Below are positions 1 to 9,212 of a stretch of DNA of 64,000 nucleotides, piece after piece. The position numbers and the translations under genes are program-made. Numbering within the stretch: the first letter of the stretch is position 1; each line of letters begins with the position of its first letter. Location of the stretch: positions 1 through 64,000 of the forward strand of contig NZ_BCVA01000028.1 of the NCBI RefSeq assembly GCF_001591505.1, written 5' to 3'. The stretch is from Neobacillus niacini NBRC 15566 (GTDB lineage: Bacteria > Bacillota > Bacilli > Bacillales > Cytobacillaceae). The notes beneath the pieces are model-generated. The model ran no database searches and was not told the origin of the DNA. It saw only the letters and a list, made by a program, of their open reading frames with translations.

Positions 1-39
1 GGGTCAGTTCAAAATCTGTCGTTTTTTTTCGTTACCGGA

Positions 40-300
40 TTAATTGTTTTTTAATGAATTCGCATATTCTTGTACCATTTCAGTGGTAACATTTTTTCTA
101 AGTGTAATGATCCGCAGGTTAATTCTGTTCATTTTATTGGTGACTTCATTAATTTTATCTGTTGTAAAAGGTTTCCCTTGTTTACATAACTCAACGGCTT
201 CTTCAATAAACCTTTCACGTATTTCGTCCAAAGCTTTAAACTCTTGGTAACTTTGATTTTGATTTTTCGCATGTTTAATTAAGTCTTTATGTACGCTCAT
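40..300 (-). CDS. DUF2533-like small cytoplasmic protein (YpbS-like)
   Basis: An 86-residue soluble protein rich in charged residues, with no signal peptide or membrane segment. The pattern (N-terminal VHK, central FIEEAVELCKQGK, C-terminal RKNVTTEMVQEY) recalls the DUF2533 / YpbS family of Bacillaceae, from memory only. It is predicted to be mostly helical. The ATG start follows a clear ribosome site (GGAGTGG). It is divergent from the DUF3219 gene on its right. No function is known to me; the family name could be wrong. Confidence 0.6.
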   Translation of the reverse strand: MSVHKDLIKHAKNQNQSYQEFKALDEIRERFIEEAVELCKQGKPFTTDKINEVTNKMNRINLRIITLRKNVTTEMVQEYANSLKNN

Positions 301-437
301 GATTCCACTCCTCGATAGTAACTTTTATTATCATAACACATTTTAAAAGGAAACAGGCATCGCACGTAAGCAGGATTTTTGTTTTTATATACGTAAGTGC
401 TATTATTTTTTATATAGGAAAAAAGGAGATGCTTCTA

Positions 438-722
438 TTGGTAAAAGAGATTGTCTTAGATGAAACCTTGATTAAAGTTTACAAGTATGAAGAAGAAAAA
501 GTAGATGATTTATATAAGATTTCTGTCGAATTTAACGTAACGAGTGAGGAATATCATGATATCACGACACTTTTGTATAAAGGTACTTTTAATGTAAAAG
601 TTCCTGAGAGGGATTTATCATTTAGAGCAAGTATTCAGCAATACTCTACATCATTTACAAATTTATATATTAAAGGACAAGTCGGTGAGTTTAAGTTAAG
701 TTTGCTGGAAGTAAAAGAATAG
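438..722 (+). CDS. DUF3219 family protein (YkvR-like), TTG start
   Basis: A short soluble protein of about 94 residues. The core NVTSEEYHDITTLLY, then TFNVKVPERDLSF and YSTSFTNLY, matches what I recall of YkvR / DUF3219 of Bacillus. Its function is unknown. The ATG at 429 directly abuts the AAGGAG at 423-428, so it cannot be the usual start. The in-frame TTG at 438 lies 9 nt from that site and is preferred. The stop is 14 nt upstream of the next gene, so the two are probably co-transcribed. Confidence 0.7.
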   Translation: MVKEIVLDETLIKVYKYEEEKVDDLYKISVEFNVTSEEYHDITTLLYKGTFNVKVPERDLSFRASIQQYSTSFTNLYIKGQVGEFKLSLLEVKE

Positions 723-736
723 GAGAGAGGAATCGT

Positions 737-1738
737 ATGAGGTTAAGCATTTTGGATCAAGCACCTATATCTTCTAATCAGAGTGCTGCTGAGGCACTTA
801 AAGAATCAATGAAGTTAGCTCAAGCTGGAGAAGCATTAGGGTATACCAGGTTTTGGATTGCCGAACATCATGACTTACCTGGCCTTGCATGTTCAGCGCC
901 AGAAGTAATGTTAGGGTATATTGGGGCCAATACTAATAAGATAAGAATAGGCTCAGGGGCAGTATTATTACCTCATTATAAACCATATAAAGTAGGGGAA
1001 GTATACAATATGTTAGCTACGTTATTTCCTGGCAGAGTCGATGTGGGGATTGGACGAGCTCCGGGTGGTTCAGCAGAAGCAACCAATGCATTATCTGATA
1101 ACTTTTTACTGCAGGTGTGGAACATGCCGAACACGATACAAGATTTACTGTATTTTCTAGAGAATAATATACCCCCTGAACACCAGCATGCGAAAGTGAC
1201 GGCCTCGCCAGTACCAAACATCCCACCAATACCTTGGCTGCTTGGCACGAGTAAAAAAAGTGCAATACTTGCAGCAGAAAGCGGTCTTGCGTACGCTTTT
1301 GGACAGTTTATGAGTGATCAGGACGGTGGTGCCATCATTGAACAATACAAAAATGACTTTAAGCCTAGGAAAAACAATGATGTCTCACAAGTAATTGTAA
1401 CAGTGTCAGTGATATGTGCAGAAACCACAAAAAAAGCAGAAGATGTGGCTTTAAGTTCACTGGTATGGGGACTGCAAAGAAAAAGAGGAGAGGGGCATAG
1501 AGGAGTCCCTTCCATCCAAGAAGCAAAGAACTATCTTGAAAATGAAGATAAAAATATACTTGGAGAAATGAAAAATAGTATGATTATTGGTAATCCTCAA
1601 CAGGTAAAAAAGAGAATAGAAGAACTTCAAAAGAAATATAATGCAGATGAAATTATGATCGTAACGATCACACATTCACCGGAAGATAAAATTCAATCCT
1701 ATAAATTGATTGCAGAAGAATTTCTAAGTAGGCAATGA
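737..1738 (+). CDS. LLM class flavin-dependent oxidoreductase (luciferase-like monooxygenase)
   Basis: A 333-residue protein of the bacterial luciferase-like TIM-barrel family, using FMN or F420-type flavin. Family marks are the N-terminal LSILDQAPI, RFWIAEHHDLPGLACSAPEV around residues 37-58, IRIGSGAVLLPHYKPYKVGE near 77-96, and FPGRVDVGIGRAPGG near 101. The end (PQQVKKRIEELQKKYNADEIMIVT) is the usual last strand-helix unit. It resembles the MsnO8/YwcH group of uncharacterised alkanal-type monooxygenases. The natural substrate cannot be told from sequence. The start has AGGAGAGAGG 5-6 nt upstream. Confidence 0.85.
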   Translation: MRLSILDQAPISSNQSAAEALKESMKLAQAGEALGYTRFWIAEHHDLPGLACSAPEVMLGYIGANTNKIRIGSGAVLLPHYKPYKVGEVYNMLATLFPGRVDVGIGRAPGGSAEATNALSDNFLLQVWNMPNTIQDLLYFLENNIPPEHQHAKVTASPVPNIPPIPWLLGTSKKSAILAAESGLAYAFGQFMSDQDGGAIIEQYKNDFKPRKNNDVSQVIVTVSVICAETTKKAEDVALSSLVWGLQRKRGEGHRGVPSIQEAKNYLENEDKNILGEMKNSMIIGNPQQVKKRIEELQKKYNADEIMIVTITHSPEDKIQSYKLIAEEFLSRQ

Positions 1739-1766
1739 CTAAGGAAATAGGGGAGTAATAGGTATA

Positions 1767-1851
1767 GGGCTTGGTGGGACTCGAACCCACAAACTACTCG
1801 GGCAGTTTACGTTTGAAACTGTCGGTTGCTCTACAATTGAGCTACAAGCCC
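1767..1851 (-). tRNA. tRNA-like gene without a normal anticodon arm
   Basis: On the minus strand an 85-nt element begins GGGCTTG and ends CAAGCCC, giving a perfect 7-bp acceptor stem (8 bp with the flanking A and T). It has a normal 4-bp D stem (GCTC/GAGC) around a short loop AATTGTA with only one G, and a perfect T arm (GTGGG, TTCGAGT loop, CCCAC). Between the D and T arms lie 37 nt where a standard tRNA has about 23. They contain no 5+7+5 anticodon arm. The best hairpin is CAGTTT/AAACTG with loop CAAACGT, which lacks U33. No CCA is encoded. It is either a degenerate tRNA or a tRNA-like RNA of the kind annotated 'tRNA-OTHER' in the Bacillus cereus group (recalled, not checked). Confidence 0.65.
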
Positions 1852-1888
1852 TGTTTTTATTTTGGTTTTAAGACCAAATATTATTCAT

Positions 1889-2194
1889 TCATTTTCTTGG
1901 TTTCATTTTAGCGATTTCCTCAGTCACAACAAATGCAAGATCATCATTTCCAAATAACGACAAGACACCAAGAAGTGTTTCGTCGCCAATTTCTCCAGCT
2001 TCATCTTTCGATACCGCTAATTCCATTGCTTCTTTTAAAGCGATGTTCTTGGCCTGGTGCGGATAGGCGCGTAAATACAATTCCTCTGGATTTAAATCAT
2101 GATTGATACACCATTGAGCAAAAACGAGGATCATCATTTTTTCTTCGCCTTGATAGTTCTGAATAATTTTTTCTTCTAACTGTTTTTGATCCAT
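1889..2194 (-). CDS. Conserved hypothetical protein, acidic, 101 aa
   Basis: A soluble 101-residue protein with the pattern MMILVFAQWCINHDLNPEELYLRAYPHQ followed by LLSLFGNDDLAFVV. I recognise it as a conserved Bacillus type but know no function for it. No signal peptide, membrane helix or metal motif is visible. The ATG start has AAAGGAG 7 nt upstream. The tRNA-like gene lies 37 nt downstream on the same strand, with a small ACCAAA-type inverted repeat between them. Confidence 0.65.
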   Translation of the reverse strand: MDQKQLEEKIIQNYQGEEKMMILVFAQWCINHDLNPEELYLRAYPHQAKNIALKEAMELAVSKDEAGEIGDETLLGVLSLFGNDDLAFVVTEEIAKMKPRK

Positions 2195-2322
2195 TAAGAA
2201 AACTCCTTTAAAAACAACATAACTTCATTATATCGGATTTGCATGAATCACAATAGTAATTCCAAAATGTAAAAGGTGAAGAGTAAATAGAGAGACAAAA
2301 AGACAGGAATTGATATTTTACA

Positions 2323-2371
2323 TAATTACGTAAAATATAAATTTGACGTAATTAACCCAGTTAGGTAATAT
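2323..2371 (+). promoter_or_regulatory. xerS promoter overlapped by a 9-bp inverted repeat
   Basis: TTGACG (2343-2348), a 17-nt spacer and TAATAT (2366-2371) form a good SigA promoter 20 nt before the xerS start. A perfect inverted repeat TAATTACGT (2323-2331) / ACGTAATTA (2346-2354) with a 14-nt spacer covers the -35 box. It could be a repressor operator or a recombinase binding site. Confidence 0.6.
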
Positions 2372-2390
2372 ATAGAAGTGAGGTGATTTT

Positions 2391-3479
2391 ATGGTAAATC
2401 CATTAAAACAAAATAATTTTAATAAATTACAATCTCTTCTTTCCGAACTTCCTTGGTATGTTGATGAATATATCAATCATAAATTAAGAAAGCTTTCGAC
2501 GGCTTCCTTATTTAATTACTGTCATGATTATAAGATCTTTTTCAATTGGATGATCCGTGAGCAATTATTTATCGGAAATGTTAAGGATATTCCTTTAAGC
2601 CGTTTAGAGCAAATGACCGTGATTGAGATTGAAAGTTTTTTAAATTTCCTTCATTACGAACTAAATAATAAAGAATTAACCGTCAATCGGAAATTATCAG
2701 CGTTAAAGTCCCTGTTTAATTACCTGCAGAACATTGCTGAAACCCCTGATCTACAGCCTTATATTAATCGAAATGTATTGGCTAAGATTGAATTTAATGA
2801 AGTCAAAGACAGCATGGAAACAAAAGCTGCCAAAATGGAAGGCAAAATTCTTCTTGGTGATGAATACGAAAAGTTTCGTTTATTTATTGCTCATGATTAT
2901 GGTGAATTAAACAAAGATAACAAAAAACTTTATAACTTTCATCAATTGAATAAAGAGCGTGATACGGCCATTGTTTCCTTGATTTTGGGGTCTGGGCTTC
3001 GTCTTTCTGAGTTAGTTGGAATTGAATTAGACGATATTGATTTTAAAAAGTACTGTGTAAGAGTAATTCGAAAAGGAAATAAAGAGCAATTCGTGTTCTT
3101 TAGTCAGACTGCGATGGCTGATTTGCAAGCATATTTAGCTGTGAGAACCACTAAGTACCAGGTTGAAAAGAATAATAAGGCTTTATTTATCGCAGCGTCA
3201 ATCGGACCAAAAGGAAAAACACGAAGACTTACGGGACGGTCCGTAGAAAAATTAGTTGAAAAATACGCGACTGCATTTGGTAAACCATCATTATCTGTAC
3301 ATAAGCTGCGTCATTCCTTTGCAACAAGATACCATGCCGAGATTAATGATGTACCAAAATTGCGGCGACAATTAGGTCATTCATCGATTCAAACGACCAT
3401 GATCTATACACATATAAAGAATGATGACTTAAAAATTGCTGTAGATAAAATGGATATACCAAAAGAGCAATTAGAATGA
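2391..3479 (+). CDS. xerS: Tyrosine recombinase XerS
   Basis: A 362-residue tyrosine site-specific recombinase of the XerS type. Residues about 15-120 are the SAM-like core-binding domain and about 170-350 the catalytic domain. All catalytic residues are present: R204 in GSGLRLSEL, K228 in RKGNKEQ, H304 and R307 in HKLRHSF, H330 in QLGHSS and nucleophile Y339. XerS-type single recombinases resolve chromosome dimers at dif-like sites in streptococci, and homologues occur in Bacillus in addition to XerC/XerD. The gene stands alone with its own promoter and terminator. No phage genes are nearby, so a prophage integrase is unlikely. Confidence 0.85.
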   Translation: MVNPLKQNNFNKLQSLLSELPWYVDEYINHKLRKLSTASLFNYCHDYKIFFNWMIREQLFIGNVKDIPLSRLEQMTVIEIESFLNFLHYELNNKELTVNRKLSALKSLFNYLQNIAETPDLQPYINRNVLAKIEFNEVKDSMETKAAKMEGKILLGDEYEKFRLFIAHDYGELNKDNKKLYNFHQLNKERDTAIVSLILGSGLRLSELVGIELDDIDFKKYCVRVIRKGNKEQFVFFSQTAMADLQAYLAVRTTKYQVEKNNKALFIAASIGPKGKTRRLTGRSVEKLVEKYATAFGKPSLSVHKLRHSFATRYHAEINDVPKLRRQLGHSSIQTTMIYTHIKNDDLKIAVDKMDIPKEQLE

Positions 3480-3510
3480 AAGTCAGCAGTAAATGCTACT
3501 GACTTTTTTA
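3480..3510 (+). terminator. xerS terminator
   Basis: AAGTCAG (3480-3486) pairs with CTGACTT (3499-3505), followed by a T run. Confidence 0.85.
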
Positions 3511-3646
3511 TTTATTCTAGTTTACATAATATTGTTATGGAAACAAAATTATAAAATATCTCAAATCACAAGTATACTTAAGATAATGAGACGAAGAGAA
3601 AAATTTCGTTTTTTTGATTAATGATGATTGTTCGTTTCCGTTTTCA

Positions 3647-3682
3647 CGCAAAAAAACACAGATATTTCTGTGCTTTTTTGCG
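3647..3682 (-). terminator. Hairpin downstream of the secreted-protein gene
   Basis: CGCAAAAAA...CACAGA/TCTGTG...TTTTTTGCG is a near-perfect inverted repeat with A/T tracts on both sides. It can terminate on either strand. The adjacent gene is on the minus strand. Confidence 0.75.
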
Positions 3683-3697
3683 TTTTCTTTTCCTGGT

Positions 3698-4459
3698 CTA
3701 CTTACTCTTTTTGCTAGTGTGAACGCTTGTGTTATTTAAATTCCATTTATGGTCCCCATATTTCCAGGTGGATTCCACAAGTGCGATTGTGTCGGCATTT
3801 GCTATACCTGTAATTCTTTGCACCCCTTTTAACACCATCTCACCTGTGTTTAACTTAACGGGATTTAGAGACTGAAATGAATTTACTGTTAGTTCTGTCG
3901 GCTCATTTAACCGTCCTTTATAATAAAGTCCTAGTTTTTTGTAATATTTTTTGCGATCTTTTAAATCGAACATATAGGTTTTCCCTGTTTGAGGAATGGT
4001 TATTTTCGCTTTATAGCCATTTTCAAAGGTACTCGCAATCTCTAATGGTTCAGGCACAGCCAATTCTTTTTTGATAAAATCTTTAAATGTATATAAATAA
4101 TTAAGGGTTATACCTCCGCTCCCCCCTGTTAATACATTTGAAAAAATATCCTTTACTCCATCCTGATTGAGATCTACCAGCTTTAAAGACGCTTTTGAGC
4201 CGCTTTCAAGTGGAATTTTGTATTGTTTTTCATCGGTAGTTGATATATCAATAAAGATCTCTTTTAAATAGCCTTCTTCCTCTTCATAAGGAACCCCTTT
4301 CAACTGAATGTTTTCATTGATTCCATCTCCAGTAACATCCGATTCAAGTTTTGAAATCGTGACGGTTTTCGCTTTTTCATCGAAGGCGTGAACACCGGTA
4401 ATCGCAGTGACAGACATGAGAAAAAATGCAGCAGCAACTAGTAGTAATTCCTTTTTCAT
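3698..4459 (-). CDS. Secreted hypothetical protein with a calcium-loop-like repeat
   Basis: Starting at the ATG at 4459 (preceded by GGAGGGG at 7-8 nt), the product is 253 residues. It begins MKKELLLVAAAFFLMS and has a probable cleavage site after VHA, so it is exported. The mature part contains SDVTGDGINENIQL and LVDLNQDGVKDIFSN, both D-x-[ND]-x-D-G type loops as in FG-GAP or dockerin-like calcium sites. The C-terminal third is basic. It is conserved in Bacillus as an uncharacterised VCBS-like protein; I assign no function. Nine further residues upstream are open but lack a ribosome site. Confidence 0.7.
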   Translation of the reverse strand: MKKELLLVAAAFFLMSVTAITGVHAFDEKAKTVTISKLESDVTGDGINENIQLKGVPYEEEEGYLKEIFIDISTTDEKQYKIPLESGSKASLKLVDLNQDGVKDIFSNVLTGGSGGITLNYLYTFKDFIKKELAVPEPLEIASTFENGYKAKITIPQTGKTYMFDLKDRKKYYKKLGLYYKGRLNEPTELTVNSFQSLNPVKLNTGEMVLKGVQRITGIANADTIALVESTWKYGDHKWNLNNTSVHTSKKSK

Positions 4460-4517
4460 TGTATTCCCCTCCAAAATCTGATACACGTAGTATGCCCAAT
4501 TTTGGAAAAAACATGAA

Positions 4518-4545
4518 AAAGACTCCCAATATTTAGGGAGTCTTT
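4518..4545 (-). terminator. parEC operon terminator
   Basis: AAAGACTCCC / GGGAGTCTTT with an 8-nt loop, 11 nt after the parC stop; A-rich on the plus strand, so T-rich in the minus transcript. Confidence 0.85.
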
Positions 4546-4555
4546 CATTATAATT

Positions 4556-6994
4556 TTATTCATCTTCTTTCGATGAACCTTCTACCTTCCAAATGGTCGA
4601 AACTTTTCCATTATCGTTTTCATCAAGGATAAAAGATCCATTCGAATAACGGTCATTTAACCGAATTTCTGATGTTAAAACTGTTTCGATGTGACCCTTT
4701 TCGGTTTGAATGTAGATCGTATCTTCTTCATTCGCAACCACAAAGCCTACAATTCGATGAGGATTCGCTTTTAACTCTCGTAAAATGACAACCCCGCGTT
4801 TCGCACGTGTTGTTTTTTCGAATTCCTTTAGCTTCATTCTCTTAATGGAACCACGTTGTGTGGTAATCACAATGGTTTCTTTACTTTCTGGAGTAATCAC
4901 CTTACCGCCAACAACAACGTCCCCATCCTTCAAATTAATCCCTTTTACACCGGCTGCTCGAATACCAACAATACTGATTTCCTCTTCATGGAACCATAAT
5001 GCATAGCCGAAATTTGAAATTAAGAAGAATTCTTTCGTTCCATCGGTAAGATGTACATCAATTAATTGATCATCATCCTTAAGATTAACACCCACTAATG
5101 GCTTCGAATAGCGCTGTGCTTTATACTGCTTAAGTTCTGTTTTCTTTACCATTCCATTTTTGGTGACAAACACTAGGTAGGCGTCAATCTCAAAATCTTT
5201 CACCGGAATCACTTGGATGATATCTTCATCGCGGTCAATTGGAATGATATTAGCAACGTGCTGCCCTAAATCCTTCCAGCGAATATCAGGCAGTTCATGA
5301 ACAGGACAGTATAAGTAATTTCCTTTATTCGTAAACAGGAGCACTACGTCCTTTGTGTTCACATCAAGCTGAGCAAGTAAACGGTCTGAGTCCTTCATGG
5401 CCAAATCTTGTCCATTAGAAGCTGCAAAAGAACGCTGGCTAGTCCGTTTGACATACCCTTCTTTTGTAATCGTTACAATAACATCCTCACTAGGAACGGT
5501 TACTTCAAGATTAATTTTCAATTCTTCAATTTCTGCTTCTATCTTGGATCTGCGAGGGTCAGCAAATCGTTTTTTGACGTCTTTTAATTCTTTTTTTATG
5601 ACAGAAACTAGTTTCTTATCACTTAATAAAATGGAAGTCCATTCCTCGATTTTATTCGCTAATTCTTCTGCTTCATTCTGCAAGGCGGTTATATCGGTAT
5701 TAGTTAAACGGTAGAGCTGCAAAGAAACAATCGCTTCTGCTTGGGCTTCAGTAAACGCAAATTTTGCAATTAAATTATCTTTTGCATCACGTTTATCTTT
5801 GGAAGCACGGATCGTCGCAATCACTTCATCAAGAATCGATAATGCTTTCATCAACCCTTCAACGATATGCTGACGTTCTTTTGCCTTGTCTAACTCAAAT
5901 TTAGTTCTTCTCAGAACAACTTCTTTTTGGTGCTCAATATACGCATCAAGTAATTCACGTAACCCTAATAATTTAGGACGTTTTTTAGCAATCGCCACCA
6001 TATTAAAATTATATGCTACTTGCAAATCACTATTTTTATATAGATAGTTTAAGACACCATTTGCGTCCGCTTCCTTCTTCAATTCAATGACAATACGTAA
6101 CCCAGTTCGATCTGTTTCATCACGAACTTCTGATATTCCTTCAACTTTGCGATCGAAGCGGAATTCGTCTATTTTCTTAACAAGATTCGCTTTATTCACT
6201 TCATAAGGAATTTCGGTTACAACAATCTGCTGCTTGCCGCCCCGTAAATCTTCAATATCAGCTTTACTGCGAACAATGATTTTCCCTTTACCAGTTTCAT
6301 AGGCCTTTTTAATACCGTCAATTCCTTGAATAATACCTCCGGTTGGGAAATCAGGACCCTTAATAACTGTCATTAATTCATCGATCGAAACATCAGGATT
6401 GTCCATCCGCATGATGACGCCATCAATGACTTCACCAAGATTGTGTGGCGGAATATCGGTTGCGTACCCTGCTGATATTCCTGTTGAGCCGTTTACCAGC
6501 AAGTTTGGGAACATCGCTGGTAAAACAGTTGGTTCCTTTGAAGTATCATCAAAGTTAGGAATAAAATCGACTGTTTGTTTTTCAATATCGCGAAGTAATT
6601 CTCCAGAAATTGCTGATAAACGTGCCTCGGTATAACGCATCGCAGCTGGAGGATCTCCGTCCATACTTCCGTTGTTTCCATGCATTTCAACAAGCACATT
6701 TCGAACCTTCCAGTCCTGGCTCATCCGGACCATCGCGTCATACACAGATGAATCACCATGCGGGTGATAGTTACCGATTACGTTACCGACAGTTTTTGCT
6801 GATTTTCGGAAGCCTTTTTCATGTGTATTACCCTCTACATGCATGGCATAAAGAATTCTTCGTTGAACAGGTTTTAAACCATCTCTCGCATCTGGCAAGG
6901 CCCGTTCTTGAATGATGTATTTACTATATCTGCCAAAACGATCGCCGAGAACATCCTCTAGAGGTAAGTCACGGAATTTCTCATTTGTGCTCAT
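4556..6994 (-). CDS. parC: DNA topoisomerase IV subunit A
   Basis: An 812-residue ParC/GrlA. It cuts and rejoins DNA for decatenation of daughter chromosomes, acting as a C2E2 tetramer with ParE. The breakage-reunion domain occupies about residues 1-490, with catalytic Y121 in AAMRYTEARLS. The quinolone region reads HPHGDSSVYDAM near residues 77-88, with S82 and D86, so no obvious resistance change is seen. The C-terminal beta-pinwheel follows. The start ATG overlaps the parE stop by 4 nt, giving translational coupling. Subunit A of gyrase is excluded by the lack of a GyrA box and by the pairing with parE. Confidence 0.96.
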   Translation of the reverse strand: MSTNEKFRDLPLEDVLGDRFGRYSKYIIQERALPDARDGLKPVQRRILYAMHVEGNTHEKGFRKSAKTVGNVIGNYHPHGDSSVYDAMVRMSQDWKVRNVLVEMHGNNGSMDGDPPAAMRYTEARLSAISGELLRDIEKQTVDFIPNFDDTSKEPTVLPAMFPNLLVNGSTGISAGYATDIPPHNLGEVIDGVIMRMDNPDVSIDELMTVIKGPDFPTGGIIQGIDGIKKAYETGKGKIIVRSKADIEDLRGGKQQIVVTEIPYEVNKANLVKKIDEFRFDRKVEGISEVRDETDRTGLRIVIELKKEADANGVLNYLYKNSDLQVAYNFNMVAIAKKRPKLLGLRELLDAYIEHQKEVVLRRTKFELDKAKERQHIVEGLMKALSILDEVIATIRASKDKRDAKDNLIAKFAFTEAQAEAIVSLQLYRLTNTDITALQNEAEELANKIEEWTSILLSDKKLVSVIKKELKDVKKRFADPRRSKIEAEIEELKINLEVTVPSEDVIVTITKEGYVKRTSQRSFAASNGQDLAMKDSDRLLAQLDVNTKDVVLLFTNKGNYLYCPVHELPDIRWKDLGQHVANIIPIDRDEDIIQVIPVKDFEIDAYLVFVTKNGMVKKTELKQYKAQRYSKPLVGVNLKDDDQLIDVHLTDGTKEFFLISNFGYALWFHEEEISIVGIRAAGVKGINLKDGDVVVGGKVITPESKETIVITTQRGSIKRMKLKEFEKTTRAKRGVVILRELKANPHRIVGFVVANEEDTIYIQTEKGHIETVLTSEIRLNDRYSNGSFILDENDNGKVSTIWKVEGSSKEDE

Positions 6995-8970
6995 TCTTCA
7001 GATTCCTCCTCAACGACCATAATATTTTCATTTTCAAGGATCGTATCATCTTCTTCTAAACCAAACGCCACATTGCTTTCAATCCATTTACGACGAGGGT
7101 CAACTTTATCCCCCATAAGAGTGGTAATACGGCGCTCTGCTCTTGCGGCGTCATCTATTTTAACACGTATTAATGTCCGTGTTTCTGGATTCATCGTTGT
7201 ATCCCAAAGTTGGTCTGCATTCATCTCGCCTAGACCTTTATAGCGTTGAATCATATAGCCTCTGCCAACTTTTTTTATGGCGCCCTGAAGTTCATCCTCG
7301 TTCCAGGCATATTCGATAATTTCTTTTTTACCGCTGCCTTTACTAACCTTATACAAGGGAGGCAGAGCAATAAATACTTTACCTGCTTCGATAAGTGGTT
7401 TCATATACCGATAGAAAAAGGTTAACAGTAACACTTGAATATGTGCACCGTCTGTATCAGCATCCGTCATAATAATGACTTTATCGTAGTTTACATCCTC
7501 TATATTAAAATCAGTACCTACACCTGCGCCAACTGTATGAATAATCGTATTAATTTCTTCATTTTTAAAAATATCCGCCAGTTTCGCTTTTTCTGTATTA
7601 ATGACTTTACCACGCAACGGCAGTACAGCTTGAAAGCGGCGGTCACGACCCTGCTTCGCTGAGCCGCCTGCGGAGTCACCCTCAACCAAGTAAATTTCAT
7701 TTCTTTGCGGATTTCTTGATTGAGCAGGTGTCAGCTTCCCTGATAAAAGGGCATCAGAACGCTTTCGTTTCTTGCCGCTTCTAGCATCTTCCCGTGCTTT
7801 ACGTGCTGCTTCACGCGCTTGGTATGCTTTAATTGACTTTTTAATCAACAACGAGCTAATGTCTGGGTTTTCTTCAAGGAAGTAAGTCAGGTGTTCAGAA
7901 ACGACTGCGTCTACTGCCGATCTAGCTTCACTCGTACCTAATTTTCCTTTGGTCTGCCCTTCGAATTGTAATAATTGCTCGGGAACCCGGATAGAAACAA
8001 TCGCAGATAATCCTTCACGAATATCTGCACCCTCAAGATTTTTTTCCTTTTCCTTCAATAGTGAAACCTTGCGGGCATATTCATTGAAAACACGCGTCAT
8101 CGCTGTTTTCGAACCCACTTCATGCGTTCCGCCATCTTTCGTCCTGACATTGTTTACAAACGAAAGCATGTTCTCTGAATAGCCATCATTAAATTGAAAA
8201 GCAAATTCAACTTCAATCCCATTATGGCTTCCTTCAAAAAAGACGACCGGATGAAGGACATCTTTTTCCTCGTTTAAGTAAGAAACAAAGGCCGAAATCC
8301 CATTTTCATAATGGAAAACTTCATGAAAATCATTACGAGCATCAATGATTTCAATCTTTAACCCTTTTAAAAGAAATGCTGATTCTCTTAACCTTTCACA
8401 CAATGTTTCGAAATTATAGGTTGTGGTAGAAAAAATAGTGGAGTCTGGTTTAAAGTGAATCGTCGTACCTGTTTGATTGGTTTTACCGATTTTCTCCAAG
8501 GTCGTTACCGGTTTACCACCGTTTTCAAAACGTTGTTCATAAACAAAGCCATCTCTTTTTATCGTTACCGTTAACCATTCAGATAAGGCATTTACGACAG
8601 AGGCACCAACACCATGCAGGCCGCCGCTTGTTTTATAACCGCCTTGACCAAATTTACCTCCAGCATGAAGAACAGTTAAAATAACTTCAGGAGTCGGTTT
8701 CCCCATTTTATGCATGCCAGTCGGCATTCCGCGTCCCTTATCCATGACACTTATTGAATTGTCTTTGTGAATTTTTACAATGATTTGGTCCCCAAATCCT
8801 CCTAGAGCCTCATCGACAGAGTTGTCGACAATCTCATATACAAGATGGTGTAATCCGCGTGTATCAGTGCTCCCGATGTACATTCCTGGTCGCTTCCTGA
8901 CGGCCTCCAGTCCCTCTAGTACCTGTATGGCATCATCATTATATTCAAAAGCTTTCTGATTACTTGCCAC
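6991..8970 (-). CDS. parE: DNA topoisomerase IV subunit B, GTG start
   Basis: A 659-residue GHKL ATPase subunit of topoisomerase IV. It has the N-terminal IVDNSVDEALGG, the ATP lid GLHGVGASVVNALS near residues 118-131, the Toprim motifs EGDSAGGSAKQGRDRRFQA near 430 and DADTDGAHI near 508, and the QRYKGLGEMN motif near 580. It supplies ATP-driven strand capture for ParC. The start is GTG at 8970, with AAAGGGG 7 nt upstream. It is the first gene of the parE-parC operon. The gene upstream, yneT, has its own terminator. Confidence 0.96.
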   Translation of the reverse strand: MASNQKAFEYNDDAIQVLEGLEAVRKRPGMYIGSTDTRGLHHLVYEIVDNSVDEALGGFGDQIIVKIHKDNSISVMDKGRGMPTGMHKMGKPTPEVILTVLHAGGKFGQGGYKTSGGLHGVGASVVNALSEWLTVTIKRDGFVYEQRFENGGKPVTTLEKIGKTNQTGTTIHFKPDSTIFSTTTYNFETLCERLRESAFLLKGLKIEIIDARNDFHEVFHYENGISAFVSYLNEEKDVLHPVVFFEGSHNGIEVEFAFQFNDGYSENMLSFVNNVRTKDGGTHEVGSKTAMTRVFNEYARKVSLLKEKEKNLEGADIREGLSAIVSIRVPEQLLQFEGQTKGKLGTSEARSAVDAVVSEHLTYFLEENPDISSLLIKKSIKAYQAREAARKAREDARSGKKRKRSDALLSGKLTPAQSRNPQRNEIYLVEGDSAGGSAKQGRDRRFQAVLPLRGKVINTEKAKLADIFKNEEINTIIHTVGAGVGTDFNIEDVNYDKVIIMTDADTDGAHIQVLLLTFFYRYMKPLIEAGKVFIALPPLYKVSKGSGKKEIIEYAWNEDELQGAIKKVGRGYMIQRYKGLGEMNADQLWDTTMNPETRTLIRVKIDDAARAERRITTLMGDKVDPRRKWIESNVAFGLEEDDTILENENIMVVEEESEE

Positions 8971-9212
8971 TAAAATACCCCTTTCATTCCCTGCAAAAGA
9001 AAAAACATCTTTTAATTGCTATCTTTATGAGTAAGTTAATTCATTCGTGTAAAAAAATTATTTCTATTATTTAGAACGAATGTTTGCCGCTCTTAATTGT
9101 AACACATGTTTGCGGCGTCTATGCTTTATTTTAGCGATTTATTTTGATTTGGCAAATGTCTAAATTGAAACAACATCATTTTGTAACAGAATTTTTAGTA
9201 AAAAAATGAAAA

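Noticed and set aside
1767..1851. tRNA-like gene as the missing tRNA-Sec
   Set aside because: It contains TTTCAAA, like a UCA loop, but the flanks do not pair as a stem. The D arm is a normal 4-bp type and the length is 85 nt, not about 95.
2391..3479. XerS-like gene as prophage integrase
   Set aside because: No phage genes, att repeats or tRNA insertion next to it; the sequence is of the XerS type.
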